The notes: a model not told the origin generated them from the sequence alone. A DNA stretch of 64,000 nt from Portunus trituberculatus (GCF_017591435.1 NC_059289.1:13433426-13497425), one strand, 5' to 3'. Shown: positions 16,001 to 32,971, numbered from the stretch's first letter. A program made the numbers and translations.

Positions 16001-16142
16001 AATACACCACCAGCGCCAGGGACTGCTCCAGCACGGTCTCGGTGGCTGGGTTCTCTGCTCGACAGGTAACGCTTGTGCCGTCGTCAGGTGGCTCTGGCTT
16101 CAGGGTAAGGGTGGAGGTAGTCACGTTGCCGTCACTCGTCGT
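16001..16142 (-). CDS. Side-like exon 7: second half of Ig domain 3
   Basis: Encodes residues 308-354. It contains SDGNVTTSTLTL with a sequon at N313, then DDGTSVTCRAEN with C334 pairing to C281 in exon 6. It ends in LALVVY and a split tyrosine codon. Phase 0 in, 1 out. The acceptor CTGCTGCAG follows a clear CT-rich tract. The donor GTGAGT (complement of 15995-16000) is followed at once by GGT repeats that contain many further GT dinucleotides. Confidence 0.92.
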
Positions 16143-17183
16143 CTGCAGCAGTCAGGAGAAAGAGAGAGAGGGAGACGAGGACGAGTTAGCGAGGGAGAGG
16201 AACACAGGACCATGGAAGGAGATGGAAGGAGAGACGAGGAAGATAAATGAGAGGAAAGGTTAAGAAACAAGAGAGACGAGGGAGAAGGAGAGGAAAAGGA
16301 TGGAAGGAGAGGGAAACGAGAGACAAGGAAGGGAAACTTGAGGAAGGAAGAAAGGAAGGAGATGGTGTAGAGAAGCGTGGAAGACTTTGTAAGAAAGAGA
16401 AACAGGAGAAAGGAATCGGAGATGAGGAGGAGAAACGAGAGCAAGGAAGAAAAGAGAGGATGTGGAGAGACAAGGAGAAGGAGCATGAGGAAGGAAGAAA
16501 GGAGCGAGGGAAGACGAGGGAGACTTAGCATTAAGGACCATGAAGAGGAAGGAAGGAGAGAATGTGGAGGAAATACTGGTTAAGGGAGAGAAAAATGTGA
16601 AGAAAAAGTGATACATGCGAGTGGAAAGTGTCGTGTGGTGTAAAGGGATGGAAGGATTTAGCAGGGGAGGGTTTCTGAGGTTAAAGAACGGAGTAAGTAC
16701 GAGTTTGGCGAGTTTGTGTGGGGAGCATTGAGTGTCTGGCTGAGGAAGGGAAGCAAAGCCAGGTAGTCAAGGGAAGGACATGAAGTTACCGCCTTGAGGG
16801 GAACGAGTTAGCGAAGTGACTGGAGACTAGTTAGTGATGGAATGAGAATGAGCAGGTGAGAAGTTTTGACTCATCAGTGACACACGTATATGATTGATGC
16901 TGCCACTTAGCATATTTTCACCTCACAATATACCTCATACTTTGACACATTCCTCACCGCAGCATGCCATCGCACTGCCTCGCGTCACGCCATGCTTTGT
17001 CTGCCTTATACATCAACCACTCCACAATCTCCATTCATCATCCTGTTTTTCGCCTCACAGCGCACAAACACTACATGCCTTCACACAACTCACCTCGACA
17101 CACCACACTACCGCACCAGCCCATCCATTCCATCACACCTGCGACTCCCAAAGCACTGCCACGCTTCACAATTCTCTACCTAC
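16143..17183 (-). other. Intron 6 (1.0 kb)
   Basis: 16143-16620 is strongly purine-rich on the plus strand, so the transcript has a long pyrimidine stretch leading to the exon 7 acceptor. 16620-17183 is mixed sequence with many CACA/ACAC-like trinucleotide words but no defined array. Confidence 0.85.
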
Positions 17184-17335
17184 CGTCTCCCTCGCTCCCT
17201 GGACGCGTGATGTTCCTTTCCACCATGTGATAGTAGGAGGCGGCCTTGAACCCCTCACGTCACACACCACCTCGTACTCTCGACCGTAACTTAGAGGCTC
17301 GTCCGGTGCTAGCAGTCGTACACTCAAGGGCTCCA
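17184..17335 (-). CDS. Side-like exon 6: first half of Ig domain 3
   Basis: Encodes residues 257-307. It contains EPLSVRLL, GREYEVVC with C281, and RPPPTITWWKG (287-297), the most diagnostic stretch for Side proteins in this gene. Acceptor is ATTTCAG above 17335; donor is GTAGGT (complement of 17178-17183), a weaker consensus than the other donors in the gene. Phase 1 in, 0 out. Confidence 0.92.
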
Positions 17336-17389
17336 CTGAAATGCAGACAAAGGAAGGCGAATTAAACAGGCAGGAGGGAAGATGGAGGC

Positions 17390-18200
17390 AGATCGGGGTT
17401 ACAGAAGTAGAAATAATGGTTAAAAGATGCACAGAGGAAGGTATTAAGAGAATTGTTGCATGAAAGAGACACAAAAGAAGACAGGAAGAGAAATGGTAAT
17501 TGGAAGAGGCGCACAATAAAGCGTGAAGGAAGGCAATTGTTAGAAGAGGCACTGAATGAATCTTGAAGGTGGTTTAATAAGACAGAAAAAAAAAAAAGAA
17601 GAATCAAGAATAGGTGCACAGGAACGCATGAAGGAAAAAGTGAGGCACGAAAAGAAAACTAAGGAAATTCATCGTTAGCAGAGACACATAGGAAAGAGTG
17701 AAGTAGACTAGATGTTAGAAGAGACACATAATAAAAACATGAATTTACTAGTCGATATTAGAAAAGGGAGAAAAGGAACAAAATAACTGCTGAGGAGAGA
17801 AAAAGAAAAACGAAGTGAAATAATGATAAGAAGAGGCACAGAAGAATGAAATAAGAGGTTTGGAAATGAGAAACAATAGGAAGATTATAGAAAACATACA
17901 GAAGGAAGGAAATAAATGATGAGGAGAGGTGGTGAAGAAAACAAGAAGGAAAATAATGGTTAGAAGAGGCACAGAAAGGGAAAAATTAAGTGGATAGGAG
18001 AGGAGAAAGCTTGAAGGAAAATGTTGGGAAACGTACAGAAGGAAGGAAGGAAATAGTGAGAAGAGGTAGTGAAGAAAGCATGAAGGAAAATAATAGTAAG
18101 AAGACCCACAGAAGGGAAGAATTAAGTGGTTAGGAGAGGAGAAAACGTGAAGGAAAATGTTGGGAAACGTACAGAAGGAAGTGAGGAGAGGAGGTGATGA
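17390..18200 (+). repeat. Degenerate purine-rich minisatellite
   Basis: The words GTTAGAAGAGGCACAGAA and GAAGGAAA recur throughout. The last part has a clear longer period of about 136 bases: AATTAAGTGG at about 17984 and 18120, each followed by TAGGAGAGGAGAAA and later TGTTGGGAAACGTACAGAAG. Confidence 0.65.
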
Positions 18201-18544
18201 AAGCGAGATGGAGAGTGATGCTTATGAAGGAGCAGCAGTACAGGATTCTAGAGCGAGAGCCTTAGAAGAGCAGTGGAAGAAGCTCTTTGTACGTAAGGAA
18301 CGCTGGGAGTTGGAGCTTTTACGGTGCGTGAAGGGTTTTTAAAGGGAAGCAAGAGGGAGCCGCTTAGGGGAATTAGAGGAAAGAGCCTTAGTAGGAAGTA
18401 AGAGGGAGCCTTTGACATGCTCAGAGTCTCGAGACGTAGCATAGGCGAGGAGTTGGAAGCAAGTTTGTAACACTTATTGAAATTCAATGGTATTACAATG
18501 AGTACTTAAAAAGGTAACCTCTTAATGAAATATGAGTGCATTAT

Positions 18545-18604
<60 letters not shown>

Positions 18605-18964
18605 CTAATTCACTGAGTAGCTTTCCGTCGGCCTTTCTTTCCCATCTGTTCCCTTGAAGCGGTGGTGGACGTCGCTGGAGGTTCAGGACGCCACGGTCTC
18701 ACTGCTCCATAAAGCACTCCTCATTACTCGACCTTGCGCGAGAGAGATTGTATTTACAGAGGAACGAAGGTCTCTAAAACTCACCTCATTGCTTCCCACG
18801 CTGCTGGATGGCGCGCTTACACTGAATTGTCTACGGCGGGGGAGGCAAGTTAGGCCCGACGGAAATGGGGTTATGGTGACGATCATCCTGAGCCTTCCTT
18901 TATAGCGCTCGTATCAGTAGTCGTTGCAGTACTAAGAGTGGTAGTAGTCGTGGTCGTTTTAGTA

Positions 18965-19028
<64 letters not shown>

Positions 19029-19389
19029 TGGAGCTTTTGTAATAGAAGCAGTATTGTTATAGTAGTGATAGTATTCGTGTTAGTTGCCTGATGTCTAATG
19101 AATAAATATCGTAACATCCTGAGCGGAAAACAATCTCTCGACATGATACAGACCAACGTCACTAAGCGCTTATCCCATACATAGGAACGTCGGTATATGT
19201 ATTCTCGCATTACTGCTAACAACACCAGCATTACGCACAATAACGAGGAGAAATGCACCTCTCGCTGCCAGTCATTCCTTTAGTCCGACCTTCAGTCAAC
19301 CTAAACGACCACCATCATGTGCCTTCGATCCTGTAGAACTCCGCCTTCTTTCTGGTAGTGTGGGAAGAGCGTGTTGATGGGTAGGTGAA

Positions 19390-19432
<43 letters not shown>

Positions 19433-19705
19433 GGAGCTACAGCATCCGGACAGGTTATGAGGTGAGGTGAGAGGCTCCGAGCTATTCTGGGACACGTTTG
19501 GGTCATGTAATGTACGCGAGGGTGCTTCAGGCCACTAGAGGTGTATTGGAAGATAGATTATTTCTCCGTTAATGGCGCCTGCAGGTCGTGAGCGATGATT
19601 GCAGATTTCTGGATGGATTTTTACGTCGCTGCGTTGTCACACTAAAGTTGTACCGTGCTCTGAAACATTTTACGTCTTAATTGAACATCTAAATCGCTGT
19701 ATTGG

Positions 19706-19946
19706 GAAGTTACTGTTACTTTCAAGGGTGTTTATTGACAAATTCTCTGTAGTGGAAGTTATTGTGACTTTCAAAGGTGTTTTCATTAACAAATTCACTG
19801 TGTAGTAGAAATAATATGACCTTCAGGGATGTTTATTGACAAACTTACTGTAGAGAAAGTTAATATTAGTTTCAAGGGGGTTTTCATTGACAAATTGACT
19901 GTAATGGAAGTTAATTCTACGACTTTCAAGTGTGTTTTCATTGCCA
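19706..19946 (+). repeat. About 50-base degenerate tandem repeat, nearly five units
   Basis: Each unit has GAAGTTA, a TTTCAAGGGTGTTT-like core, CATTGACAAATT and CACTGTAGT. Units vary in length by a few bases. Confidence 0.8.
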
Positions 19947-20642
19947 TTGATTCTGTACCATCCATTAAAAAAACACGTCTTTAAAACCTGGCTAAATATC
20001 ACCATGGTCTTTGCAAATACTTGTTATAAAAATCTGTGTCGTTTGATGATACAAGCTTGAGCAGAACACAGACTCAGTTACTCAATTTGTAAAAGTCGTG
20101 GAATGTTTTGACGAGCCGGCGTTTCTAGCAGCGTGTCATGATTCTTACAGTTTAAGCGGGGATGTCTTGGGAAGGTGTCGTGATGCGCAGCTATGTCGCC
20201 ATGTTTAATTAATTGTAGCAGGTTATGTTGGAATGCTGTGGAAATTACTCGCCCGAGATTCACATTGCCGCCGGTGTAGCTGTCTAAGAAAAGGAATCCT
20301 AAATGGTATGAATGCTTGCATGGTCGCCTTCATGAACAGAAGACACGAGGCGAGGAACACTAGCGGGAACGCCATCGAGACTTCCTACAGCACAACAAAA
20401 CAACTTATAAGAACTATGACCACGTTTAATACTACTTTTACTACTAACTTTATTACTGCTTTTACTACCACTTCTTCTACTATTACTGCTAGTGCTACTG
20501 CTACTGCTACTGCTACTGCTTCTACTACTACTGTCAATACCTCCACCACCACCATCTTTTTTTTTCCTTCTTTTATTCATATTTTTCCTAAACCATTCTT
20601 TCTTTTTCTACACACACACACACACACACACACGTTACTCAC

Positions 20643-20903
20643 GGTTCATATCGATCATAACGGCAGCGCTGAGATGTGAGGTGAGGTTGGTGTTGGTAAC
20701 CTCACACGTCACCAGCCGTTTGAGGTCACTGCGGGTGAAGGGCCCCAAAGTGAGCGTATTAGCGCGAGCAGGCTCCGTGTGAGACCCCTGAAGAAGCGTG
20801 TTGGTGGGTCCCGGCCGGAGCATATTGTCTGTTGGGTCTTCGTCCATCTGACTATCAATGAGACGATCCCCAAAGTACCAAAGGATGCGTGGGGGCGGAG
20901 ATC
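20643..20903 (-). CDS. Side-like exon 5: remainder of Ig domain 2
   Basis: Encodes residues 170-256. It opens with SPPPRILWY, carrying the core W178, and its C236 in RLVTCEV closes the bond to C165. The domain's middle loop (about 186-216) is long and rich in D, P, T and N, longer than a usual C2-type loop. A sequon is at N242 (NLT). It ends ...MIDMN, joined to L257 of exon 6. Phase 1 in, 1 out. Acceptor CTCCCACAG follows a strong pyrimidine tract. Donor GTGAGT (complement of 20637-20642) is followed within five bases by a TG repeat. Confidence 0.93.
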
Positions 20904-23052
<2,149 letters not shown>

Positions 23053-23160
23053 CCCCTCTGGCCAGACAGGTGAGCGTGGCGTAGTCCTTCTCCCGGTAAG
23101 GTCCAACCACGCTGGTCACCGTCCTGCCCTCCGACACCACCCACACATTCCGGGGCGGCA
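23053..23160 (-). CDS. Side-like exon 4: first part of Ig domain 2
   Basis: Encodes residues 134-169. It begins with the inter-domain linker VPP and contains VVGPYREKDYATLTC, with the B-strand cysteine at C165. It ends RGG, and the split glycine codon G170 is finished by exon 5. Phases are 1 in and 1 out and the length is 108 bases, so this exon is a symmetric module. Acceptor is TCCACAG and donor is GTAAGT (complement of 23047-23052). Confidence 0.92.
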
Positions 23161-23632
23161 CTGTGGACGGCCGTGGGCGGGGAGAAATTCAAGGGTGGCC
23201 GGCGACGTGTGTGTTGGTGGGGAGAAGAAAAAAGGGGAGAGAGAAACAATGTTAAAACCGTGAAGCAGAGAAAATGTGTCTTTTTTTTTTTTTTTTTTTC
23301 CTGAAGGTCAAAATCGATATGGAGTAGAAAGAAGTATATATTTTTTACCTCATATTGTTATACTTAGATTTTCACCTTTACGCTCGACTGATCATGTTAT
23401 GCCTTGGGTTCGTTACCTCAGCCAGACCTTTGTTGGTTAAACTCTTTCCTCTCACATTTGTCCTCCGTTCTTTTCTTTCTGCGGCGGTAACGGCAATGAA
23501 GCAACGCGGTAATGACAGTAACAGTACCGGAAACTAATACTGGTAATTTGGAGCTGTACTACCTTCATTGTTCTTCAACCACGAGGTGTTTGTCAGGTAA
23601 AAGCTATTTCTATTCAGTATTGGAGTTGCTTT

Positions 23633-23651
23633 TTTATTATTATTATTATTA

Positions 23652-23691
<40 letters not shown>

Positions 23692-23735
23692 CATCATTAT
23701 TGTTATTATTATTATTATTATTATTGTCATTATTA
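23633..23735 (+). repeat. TTA array, slightly interrupted
   Basis: About 100 bases of TTA with scattered TCA and TTG units in intron 3. Confidence 0.92.
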
Positions 23736-25839
23736 TTATCATTACTATCCACATTCATTATTTCCCGCGGACTGTATTTCTCTTCTTTATCATCACGCCT
23801 TGTTTTAAAATACATGTACCCAAATCTAGTATAATTAAATACAGCAATGAAATCTTGCTGTTGACGTCCTCTCTCTCAGCATGCATAAATGAAGGAGCCT
23901 CGTGGAGAGAGAGTTAAGGGCCTCAGGAGTGGGCAGGCATGCAGGGTACAAGAGGCTGTTCCTGTGCAGATGTTTAGTTGGCTTTCCAGTTTTACCCTCA
24001 TGGCTCATTGCCAGTAATGTGCTGCGGGGAGCCGGGCGCTGTGGCTCAACACACACACACACACACACACACACGGCGCAGGAGGGAAATAGCAGCCGCG
24101 CATCATAGTTTATGGCAGCATTCACCTTTACTCGTCTAGGAAGGAAGGGAAGATAACCTCCCTCACAAACTCTTCTCATTCCTATTCCCTTTTTTTGTAA
24201 GCCTCTTTCAAAGTTCCGTTTCGTCGAGGCGTTGTCCTGATCAGCCGTAAAAACAGCACTAAACCTCCGTAAGACTCCGGTGTTAGCGAACTTAATGGGA
24301 AGAAATGATAACAAGTTTGCGGTAAAGGCGAGGGGGAAATCCTCTTACCTTTAGGAAAATCCCGTTGTTTGTCGGAAGAGTAACAGTAATATTAGGTTCA
24401 GATTAAGCTGCTGACTCGGCGCGCAAGGGGACACAGGGAGAGGGCGGCGAACATAGAACCATTTTGAAAGCTTGTGACTCCCTTGTGGATGGATTAGCGC
24501 GCGTTTGGCTTCAGTAGCGGTGTTTGCGCTTGTAAATGTATACGTATGTGTGTCTCCTTTGATCCATCTCTTCTATCCCTCTTCGCCTTCTTCTCCATCT
24601 TCCCCTGGGGTCTTTTCTGTCTGTCTGTCCGTCCGTCTCTGTCTGTCTGTCGCCGTATTCCAAGATGCGTCTCTGATCTTATGTTTATTGTTTTATTTCA
24701 GTAATTTTCTTTATATTTACGTGCTTTGTTCTGTTTCCCTTTGTTCTCTCAGAGTGCATGCAATATTTTTAAGTTTATCTTTAATTTTGCTCATCCAAGT
24801 TTCCTTCTTTTTCTCTTATTGCGCTGTTGTAATTGCCGCATTCATATGCATTTTTTCCTTCTGTCTATTTTTAACTATTTATTTATTATTTCATTTTTTT
24901 TTTCATTTCTTTTACCTGCTTGATCTATTTTACTACATTCCTTGCCTTACTTTTTTCCATATTTTCCTCGCGCGTCTCTTATTTTCACGTCAGTTCAATT
25001 CTTTTCCTCTTTCTGTTCCCTCATTTTAGCTCATGTCCGCTTACGAGCTTCACAATTCCTCATTTCCACTTTAGTCTCCACTTATTTCTTTTTTTTCCTC
25101 TCGCTCATTTGCGTTACATATATTATTCCGTGTCATCTAATTTCCTTCCCCTCCTTCATTTCCATTCATCACATTTTTTACCCCATTTCTAATTTGTTCC
25201 TCCGTTCCTCTGATTATTACTCTCTGGACTCCTCATCTTCTCACCACTTATTCCTCCCTCCCTCCTTCCCTCCCTCCCTCCGGCGTTACGTCTTTCCATT
25301 GGCCTCGACATAAGCGCCTACCTCTCTTTCTTGCCTTCACAAAACATGGAGTGTATTTTCAACACGCTCCGCCTCGTCGACTAGAATAGGAAAACTTTAC
25401 CCTACGGGACGCCTCCGCTCCTATATGAGAAAGGGAAAAGAAAATGCAGCTTCCTTCAGACCCGAGACGCGAGAGGAAATACGCATTTGACGTTTAATAG
25501 AGGACGAATCAAGCCATTTTTTCCTACAATGAAGCACTTTGAAGGCGAGAACAGGACGCCATATCGTAGTGAATTTCGTAGATAAAAGTTTCGTGCGCCA
25601 GAAACCCGTAGAAATAAAAAGACGTTTTGTATTCGTGTCCAAATGGAATAACCTGGAGGACTTTTGTTGGCCTTGGTCGTGTTCACCTCACTGCTTGTTA
25701 GTCGTGGAGGGGGGTGGAGAGCAGCGGCGCCGGGGTGTACCGAGAGCCTTGCTAATGATGCTCTATGGCCTGAGGCGTCGAGGAATACGTCTTGTGGTGC
25801 ATAGGATTTTACAGACGTCGCGCGTTTCTAATGGTGTTG

Positions 25840-26172
<333 letters not shown>

Positions 26173-26743
26173 CCAAATAAACACCTCAACGTTGTTAAGC
26201 TACATTAACACCTACCTGTCTTTCTGATAGTCTGTCTACCTGTCTGTTTATCTGCCTGTCTGTCAGTCTATCTATCTGTTTATCTATCTATCTATCTATC
26301 TATTTATTTATGTACGCGCCTCAAAACACGCATTGCCTTCGTCAAGAAAATCCCTGAGAACCACAAGCTATTCAATAACACCTCCACAGTATACCCTCGG
26401 GGCGCAGGTGACACTAGCAAGACCCTCTTTTCCTGAGACCGACATAAGGCCTCTGGGGAGTAGCAAAGACAGAGACAGAGAGCAAAGAAGAGGAAAGAAA
26501 AACATGACAGAAGGAAAGCTGGGATAGAGCGAGAGAAAACCATGATAGGAAGGAGTGCAAGAGTGAGAGGCAAGGCGGCAGGGTGGAGGTGCGACAGGAT
26601 GGAGAAGATATTGGCTAAGCTGTCATGTTGGAGAAACCCGGCCGTGTGTTCGGGAGGATTTGGGGGAAGGAAAAGAAGGAGCAAGACAGGAGGAACGTGT
26701 TTGCAAATTGTATATATACGAGTTTGTGTGTGTGTATCTGAAT

Positions 26744-27382
<639 letters not shown>

Positions 27383-27779
27383 CTACTCTTCGTCCTTCTC
27401 TTCCTCTTCCTCTTCCTCTTTTTGTATCCTCACATATACTGAACTTTGGACATGTTCACGATTTGTATTTTTGGGAAAGCAGAGCCGCATCAGACAGCCT
27501 TTTTCCGGGTCGCGTGTTCGGTGTTATAGTGGCTTGTTCAAGAGCTTAATGGGCCGGCAAGCTGCGGGTTTTGCTGCTGTACAACCGCCACTTAATGAGG
27601 TTACCGCTCTACCTACCTGGGTAATTTGATGCAGGGAAGGTGTTCACGGACACGTAAATGATTAATGATGCGGGAAAGGAGAACGGAGGAACGAGAGTGA
27701 GGCTCGCAAGTAAATTGGAATAGAATTGACGTTGTGAAGAGCAAACTGGGCGTATAAGAGGGAGAACGAGAGAGCGAGC

Positions 27780-27784
<5 letters not shown>

Positions 27785-27853
<69 letters not shown>
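27785..27853 (+). repeat. GA microsatellite
   Basis: About 69 bases of GA in intron 3. Confidence 0.94.
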
Positions 27854-27858
<5 letters not shown>

Positions 27859-29475
27859 GAGAGGAGTGGGGTTTACGATATAACAGGAAATGGAAAGTGA
27901 AATCGTGAAATACACAACAATATGTTGCGGGAATCTCTGAGAGAAAGGAAATATTTCAAATTAGGAAATTTCACCAGATTTTGTGTTGTGACCGGCTGGC
28001 GAAATATCGAAGTCGTTTAATATTTTCTCTTCTTTGTGTTTTGTCTCAGGCGATAAGTGAACGAACTCCTCAATTAATTATTTATCTGGTTCAGAGCAAG
28101 TGATGATAAACCTTTCAAGTTTCTTGAAGTTTGTTCTTTCCGCATCGCTTTATTCTAATGAGCTGGATACTTTTCGGGCTCAAAGTAGCGATGAGTGTGA
28201 ACAGGAAGCTTACTGCGCTCCGCAGGAGAGGCTAATAACGAGTTTTTGCATCATCCCATTTTGGTTAAAAGAAAGAAGAGGCGAAATTTCTCCCGAGACA
28301 CAAGAAATAATATTCTTAGCTTAAGAAAATTAAAATAAAACCATCTTTACATCTCGTTAGTGAAAAACTGGAAAGAGGAAAGGCTTTTCTGAGAAGCTGG
28401 AAAATCTGTTGATAGCTTAAGGAAAGGCAAGCAGCGGACAGAATCCCAAAGGAAGACATAGTTAAATAAAATTTTGTGATGTGCTGCCTGGAAAGCCAAA
28501 CCGAAAATATGAAACATTAGGAAATATGAATTATAAAGATAAATATGAGGCTAAAAGTCTTAAAACGAAAGCACTTTCTCACGAATACTGGTGGCGAGGC
28601 TTGATGGTGTCGAGAGAAAATGTTCCCTGAGCAAAGACTGAGCAAGAAAAACTTTAAGAACATGAAAACGGAACTGCGGAGGCGATTGCGTGGTTGGCAG
28701 CCACACTCCGGCTAACTCCAAAACTCGTGTGAGTCCGGCCCGCGGCGCCCAGCCCTCGCACCTTACCAAATACCTTAAAATCACCCACGTGTTAGTCTTT
28801 TCTGCAGCTTTCATGGAGTGGCGGAGGTGTGCGGCAGGAGTGAATGTTAGACAAGACTAAATGTGCTGCAGAGATAACGGTGTATGAGTGTGTGTGAACT
28901 AAAGTGTGTGAGGTACAGGAGAGTGAAAGAAAGGAGTATCACTGTGGGCAGCATTGGATACCTCGTCAGTGTGAACTAATAAATATTTCGGTGGCGGTAT
29001 CGAGTTTCCCGGCAGGTACAGCGACAAAGACATCAAAGGGTGCATGGCGTAGGTTTGTATTTACGTCCCGTCGCAGCGGTTGTTCGTATCGTGGTTGATG
29101 TTTTACTCTGCAAGGCATTTTCTAGCGATGCTTTGATCTTAAGCCGATCAGATTCAACTTCCTGGGCTGATTCTTCTGCAAGTTTCGTTTGAATATCTGA
29201 CTGAAACCATTCCTTGCCTTCCCTCAGATTGCATCATTTCCAGGAAGGTTCGTGTGGCCTTAATAAATTCTTCTTAACCTACATTAAGGCAGATAATCCT
29301 CCATTATATCTTCCTCTCACCTCGACGCGAACTCGGTGAAATTACACTAATAAAGGTAAATTTCTATAAATATCACTACACTGCTGTGGTCACGAAATGC
29401 GGTGTTTGGACTACGTTGTGCACGTTAGAGGTGAGAAGAACAAAGGCCAAGTAGGGAAACAATCCTAAACTTAGA

Positions 29476-30010
<535 letters not shown>

Positions 30011-30020
30011 GCTTACTCAC

Positions 30021-30223
30021 CAATAACGTAGAGGCTGACGCGGGTGGTTTTGGTGGGCTGGTAGCGGAAGTCCACTCGACACCTGTAGTAGCCGCTGTCC
30101 CGCGCATGCACGTCGCGGAGGAGGAGGCGCGCCGGACTGGCAGACACGTCCAAGGTGGCTCGTGTCCCCAGCACTGTCTCGTCCACCCAGTGGTTACCCC
30201 CCGTCCCCGGCCGCAGGTCATAG
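30021..30223 (-). CDS. Side-like exon 3: second half of Ig domain 1
   Basis: Encodes residues 66-133. It contains HWVDETVLG (77-85) and the F-strand motif DSGYYRC (108-114), whose C114 pairs with C40 of exon 2. RVDFR and the G-strand RVSLYVIV run into the linker VPP, a hallmark of Side-type proteins. Acceptor is CTGCCCAG after a pyrimidine-rich stretch; donor is GTGAGT (complement of 30015-30020). Phase 2 in, phase 1 out. The donor is followed eleven bases later in the intron by a 60-base CT array (GA on the plus strand, 29951-30010). Confidence 0.94.
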
Positions 30224-30280
30224 CTGGGCAGGGCAGAGAGAGACAGTCGGGGGTTGGGCGGGTGGGTTTTTTTTTTTTTT

Positions 30281-30350
30281 TAATGTAAGAAAGGAAATCT
30301 GGCCAAGGCCAACAAATACGATTAGACAAAAAGATCCACTTACAAAGGAA
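30281..30350 (+). repeat. Dispersed repeat family B, left half
   Basis: Carries TAATGTAAGAAAGG and CTGGCCAAGGCCAACAAA in intron 2. The matching right half appears about 240 bases on, at 30588. Confidence 0.5.
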
Positions 30351-30587
30351 TACAAAGAAAAGCCTTTCAAGGGTGCTTGGTAACTACATCTAACTAGCTA
30401 CAGGGAAGAGAGACAGGGCAGCACATGAGAAGAATTTGTTAGCTTTCACTCGTGAGGCCTTTACCCGCTAGTAAAGTTTTTTTTTAATGAAATCGTAAGT
30501 GGTTTCACGAGTTCTTTTTTTTTTTTTCGTTTCTTTAAGAAGACTGGGTGATGTTTGGTCTGTCCCAGGTGTTTTGTTTACGTTTAG

Positions 30588-30645
30588 ATGCCAGTTCCCC
30601 GATCAGGTCTAAGAGAGTTAGTCAAAAGAATGGAATAAATGTTTT
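30588..30645 (+). repeat. Dispersed repeat family B, right half
   Basis: Carries ATGCCAGTTCCCCGATC, AGGTCTAAGAGAGTTAG and a trailing GAATAAATG as in the copy at 59535. Confidence 0.5.
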
Positions 30646-30660
30646 GAAACTTTCCTATTA

Positions 30661-30663
<3 letters not shown>

Positions 30664-30735
<72 letters not shown>
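30664..30735 (+). repeat. GT microsatellite
   Basis: 72 bases of GT in intron 2, 23 bases beyond the exon 2 donor. Confidence 0.95.
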
Positions 30736-30738
<3 letters not shown>

Positions 30739-30763
30739 ACAGGTACGTGCACGCGTCACTCAC

Positions 30764-30878
30764 TTGTATATGGGCGTGGTGAGGTTTCCGTTGAACCAGA
30801 GGATGAGGAACACCGTGTCATTGGGTGGATGCTCGAAGTCACAGGGGAGCGCCGCCTCTCCGCCCTCCACCGCCGTAA
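30764..30878 (-). CDS. Side-like exon 2: first half of Ig domain 1
   Basis: Encodes residues 28-65 plus two bases of codon 66. It carries the B-strand motif EAALPC with C40 and the C-strand LILWF with W55, typical of a V-set immunoglobulin fold. N-glycosylation sequons are at N47 (NDT) and N59 (NLT). The acceptor is TTGCAG just above 30878 and the donor is GTGAGT (complement of 30758-30763). Phases are 1 in and 2 out, so the domain is split between exons 2 and 3. In Side proteins this N-terminal V-type domain is the expected contact surface for Beat partners; that role is taken from the family. Confidence 0.93.
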
Positions 30879-31644
30879 CTGCAACCCGGAAATAACAGAG
30901 CGTCTCTTAGATCAGACTCGTGGCGGCAAGGGAGGCGTGAACAGGCGAATAAAGAAGGAGATCCCCGCTCGATAAGAGGTTTTCGCTAGGGGGAGATGAA
31001 GGTCGGGATGGCGCGGCACAGGCATTCCCTACAGTAAGGTTGATACTGGCTTGGAATCAGCTGGCAGGGTTTTACAAAAGGATAACACAGCAGAAACAAA
31101 CACTGGAAGACCTGCTGGTGGATAAGGATGGTGTTTGCTCTTCTACGTATTACTACTGTTGAAATACATGTGGAAAGACGGGATAGAATAGAAGAAGGCT
31201 CTCCTCCCAACCCTCGTTTTCTTCCTGCAATGTGCAGTCACGAAGCAGTGTAGAAAACGAGAACGTGGAGAATATACAGCAAAGAATGAAATACAAGGGA
31301 GATTGTCACGTATATTACACAGCTACTGGCATATCGACAATGAGAATAACTTTAATCTTAATAATCAGGTGATGTCGCTGTGCTCTATTACTCCCAGGAC
31401 CTGCTGCTCAAAGGTAACAGTACTCTCACTTTAGTCTTTATCCCCTGCCACCTCTCCCGTCACGCGGCGGGTTGCGGCTCAGCGTGTTCTGTGGAATTTA
31501 CAGGGGTTGTGAAAAAAGAGTCACGCCCGATGTTCAGGTTGTCCCAATGTGTGGAGGCTAATAGTGAGGGTCATTAAGGTCGTGAGGGTAATTTGGTAAG
31601 TGTTTTGCCCTTTTTCCCCTTCGTAGCTGTGAATATTAACAGAA

Positions 31645-31938
<294 letters not shown>

Positions 31939-32256
31939 TTATTTCACTTATTTTCTTTTCTCCGTGTGGCTCATTTTTAATTCACAGAAGAATTGAAGAG
32001 AATTTAAAGTATTATCTGAGGCTTACGATGAGAGACTCGTGGTAAATAATTTCGAAAAAGGTGGAAAATAAGTCTCCTTTTTCGATACATTTTATTTGAT
32101 AAGGTCAGAGTTAAATTGTGTTCGCCTTTCTATGTTCATATTGCTAATGTTTCCTTACTCTTTTTATTCTTTTTCTTCCTTTTTGCATGCGTGTATTCAT
32201 TCTTGTTAAAAGACTGACATTAAAAGACTGAATTAGAATATTTTGTCTTTCATCCG

Positions 32257-32374
<118 letters not shown>

Positions 32375-32580
32375 TCCTTCTTTATTTCCCTGCTCTCCTC
32401 CCTCTCTCCCTACTTTCTACATGCCGTCCATCCGTCTTTCTCTTCCATCTCTCCTCCCTCCTCCCTTTTCCCTCCTTACCTCCGTGCTCTTTCCTCCGTT
32501 CCTCGTATTCTCAACTCTGCTTCAAACTCGATCCTTCAATATAACTTCCCTCTTTTCAACATCTGTATTCTCGTTTCCTT

Positions 32581-32581
<1 letters not shown>

Positions 32582-32668
<87 letters not shown>

Positions 32669-32791
32669 TGTCAGTGTGCTTCCCCAGATATTTTCTCGTC
32701 AAGTTTGATACATATGTCATAGTTGGCGTGACTGCCTGCTGTGATTTGACGTGTGTCTGTGTGCGTGCTTGCATGTGTGTGTGTGGGGAGG

Positions 32792-32858
<67 letters not shown>

Positions 32859-32878
32859 TGCATGTGTGTGTGGGGAGG

Positions 32879-32970
<92 letters not shown>
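32582..32970 (+). repeat. Interrupted GT arrays with duplicated spacer
   Basis: GT arrays at 32582-32671 and through 32795-32970. The spacer GTGCTTGCATGTGTGTG plus GGGGAGGGTTTG occurs twice, near 32762 and 32855. Confidence 0.85.

Positions 32971-32971
<1 letters not shown>

Larger units (their letters stand above)
17336..20642 (-). other. Intron 5 (3.3 kb)
   Basis: 17390-18200 is a degenerate purine-rich minisatellite. Other contents are CT at 18548-18601, GTA at 18976-19028, GA at 19392-19429, a 50-base tandem repeat at 19706-19946, and CA at 20611-20632 next to the exon 5 donor. Nothing was recognised in 18610-18970 or 19950-20400. Confidence 0.85.
30224..30763 (-). other. Intron 2 (0.54 kb)
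   Basis: Splits Ig domain 1. It contains two pieces of the dispersed repeat described at 59535 (30281-30350 and 30588-30645) and a GT array at 30664-30735, AC in the transcript, which starts 23 bases after the exon 2 donor. Confidence 0.88.

Noticed and set aside
28560..28814. 84-residue minus-strand ORF without obvious simple repeats
   Set aside because: More complex than most, but no splice context, family motif or partner exon was seen; it may be part of a dispersed repeat.
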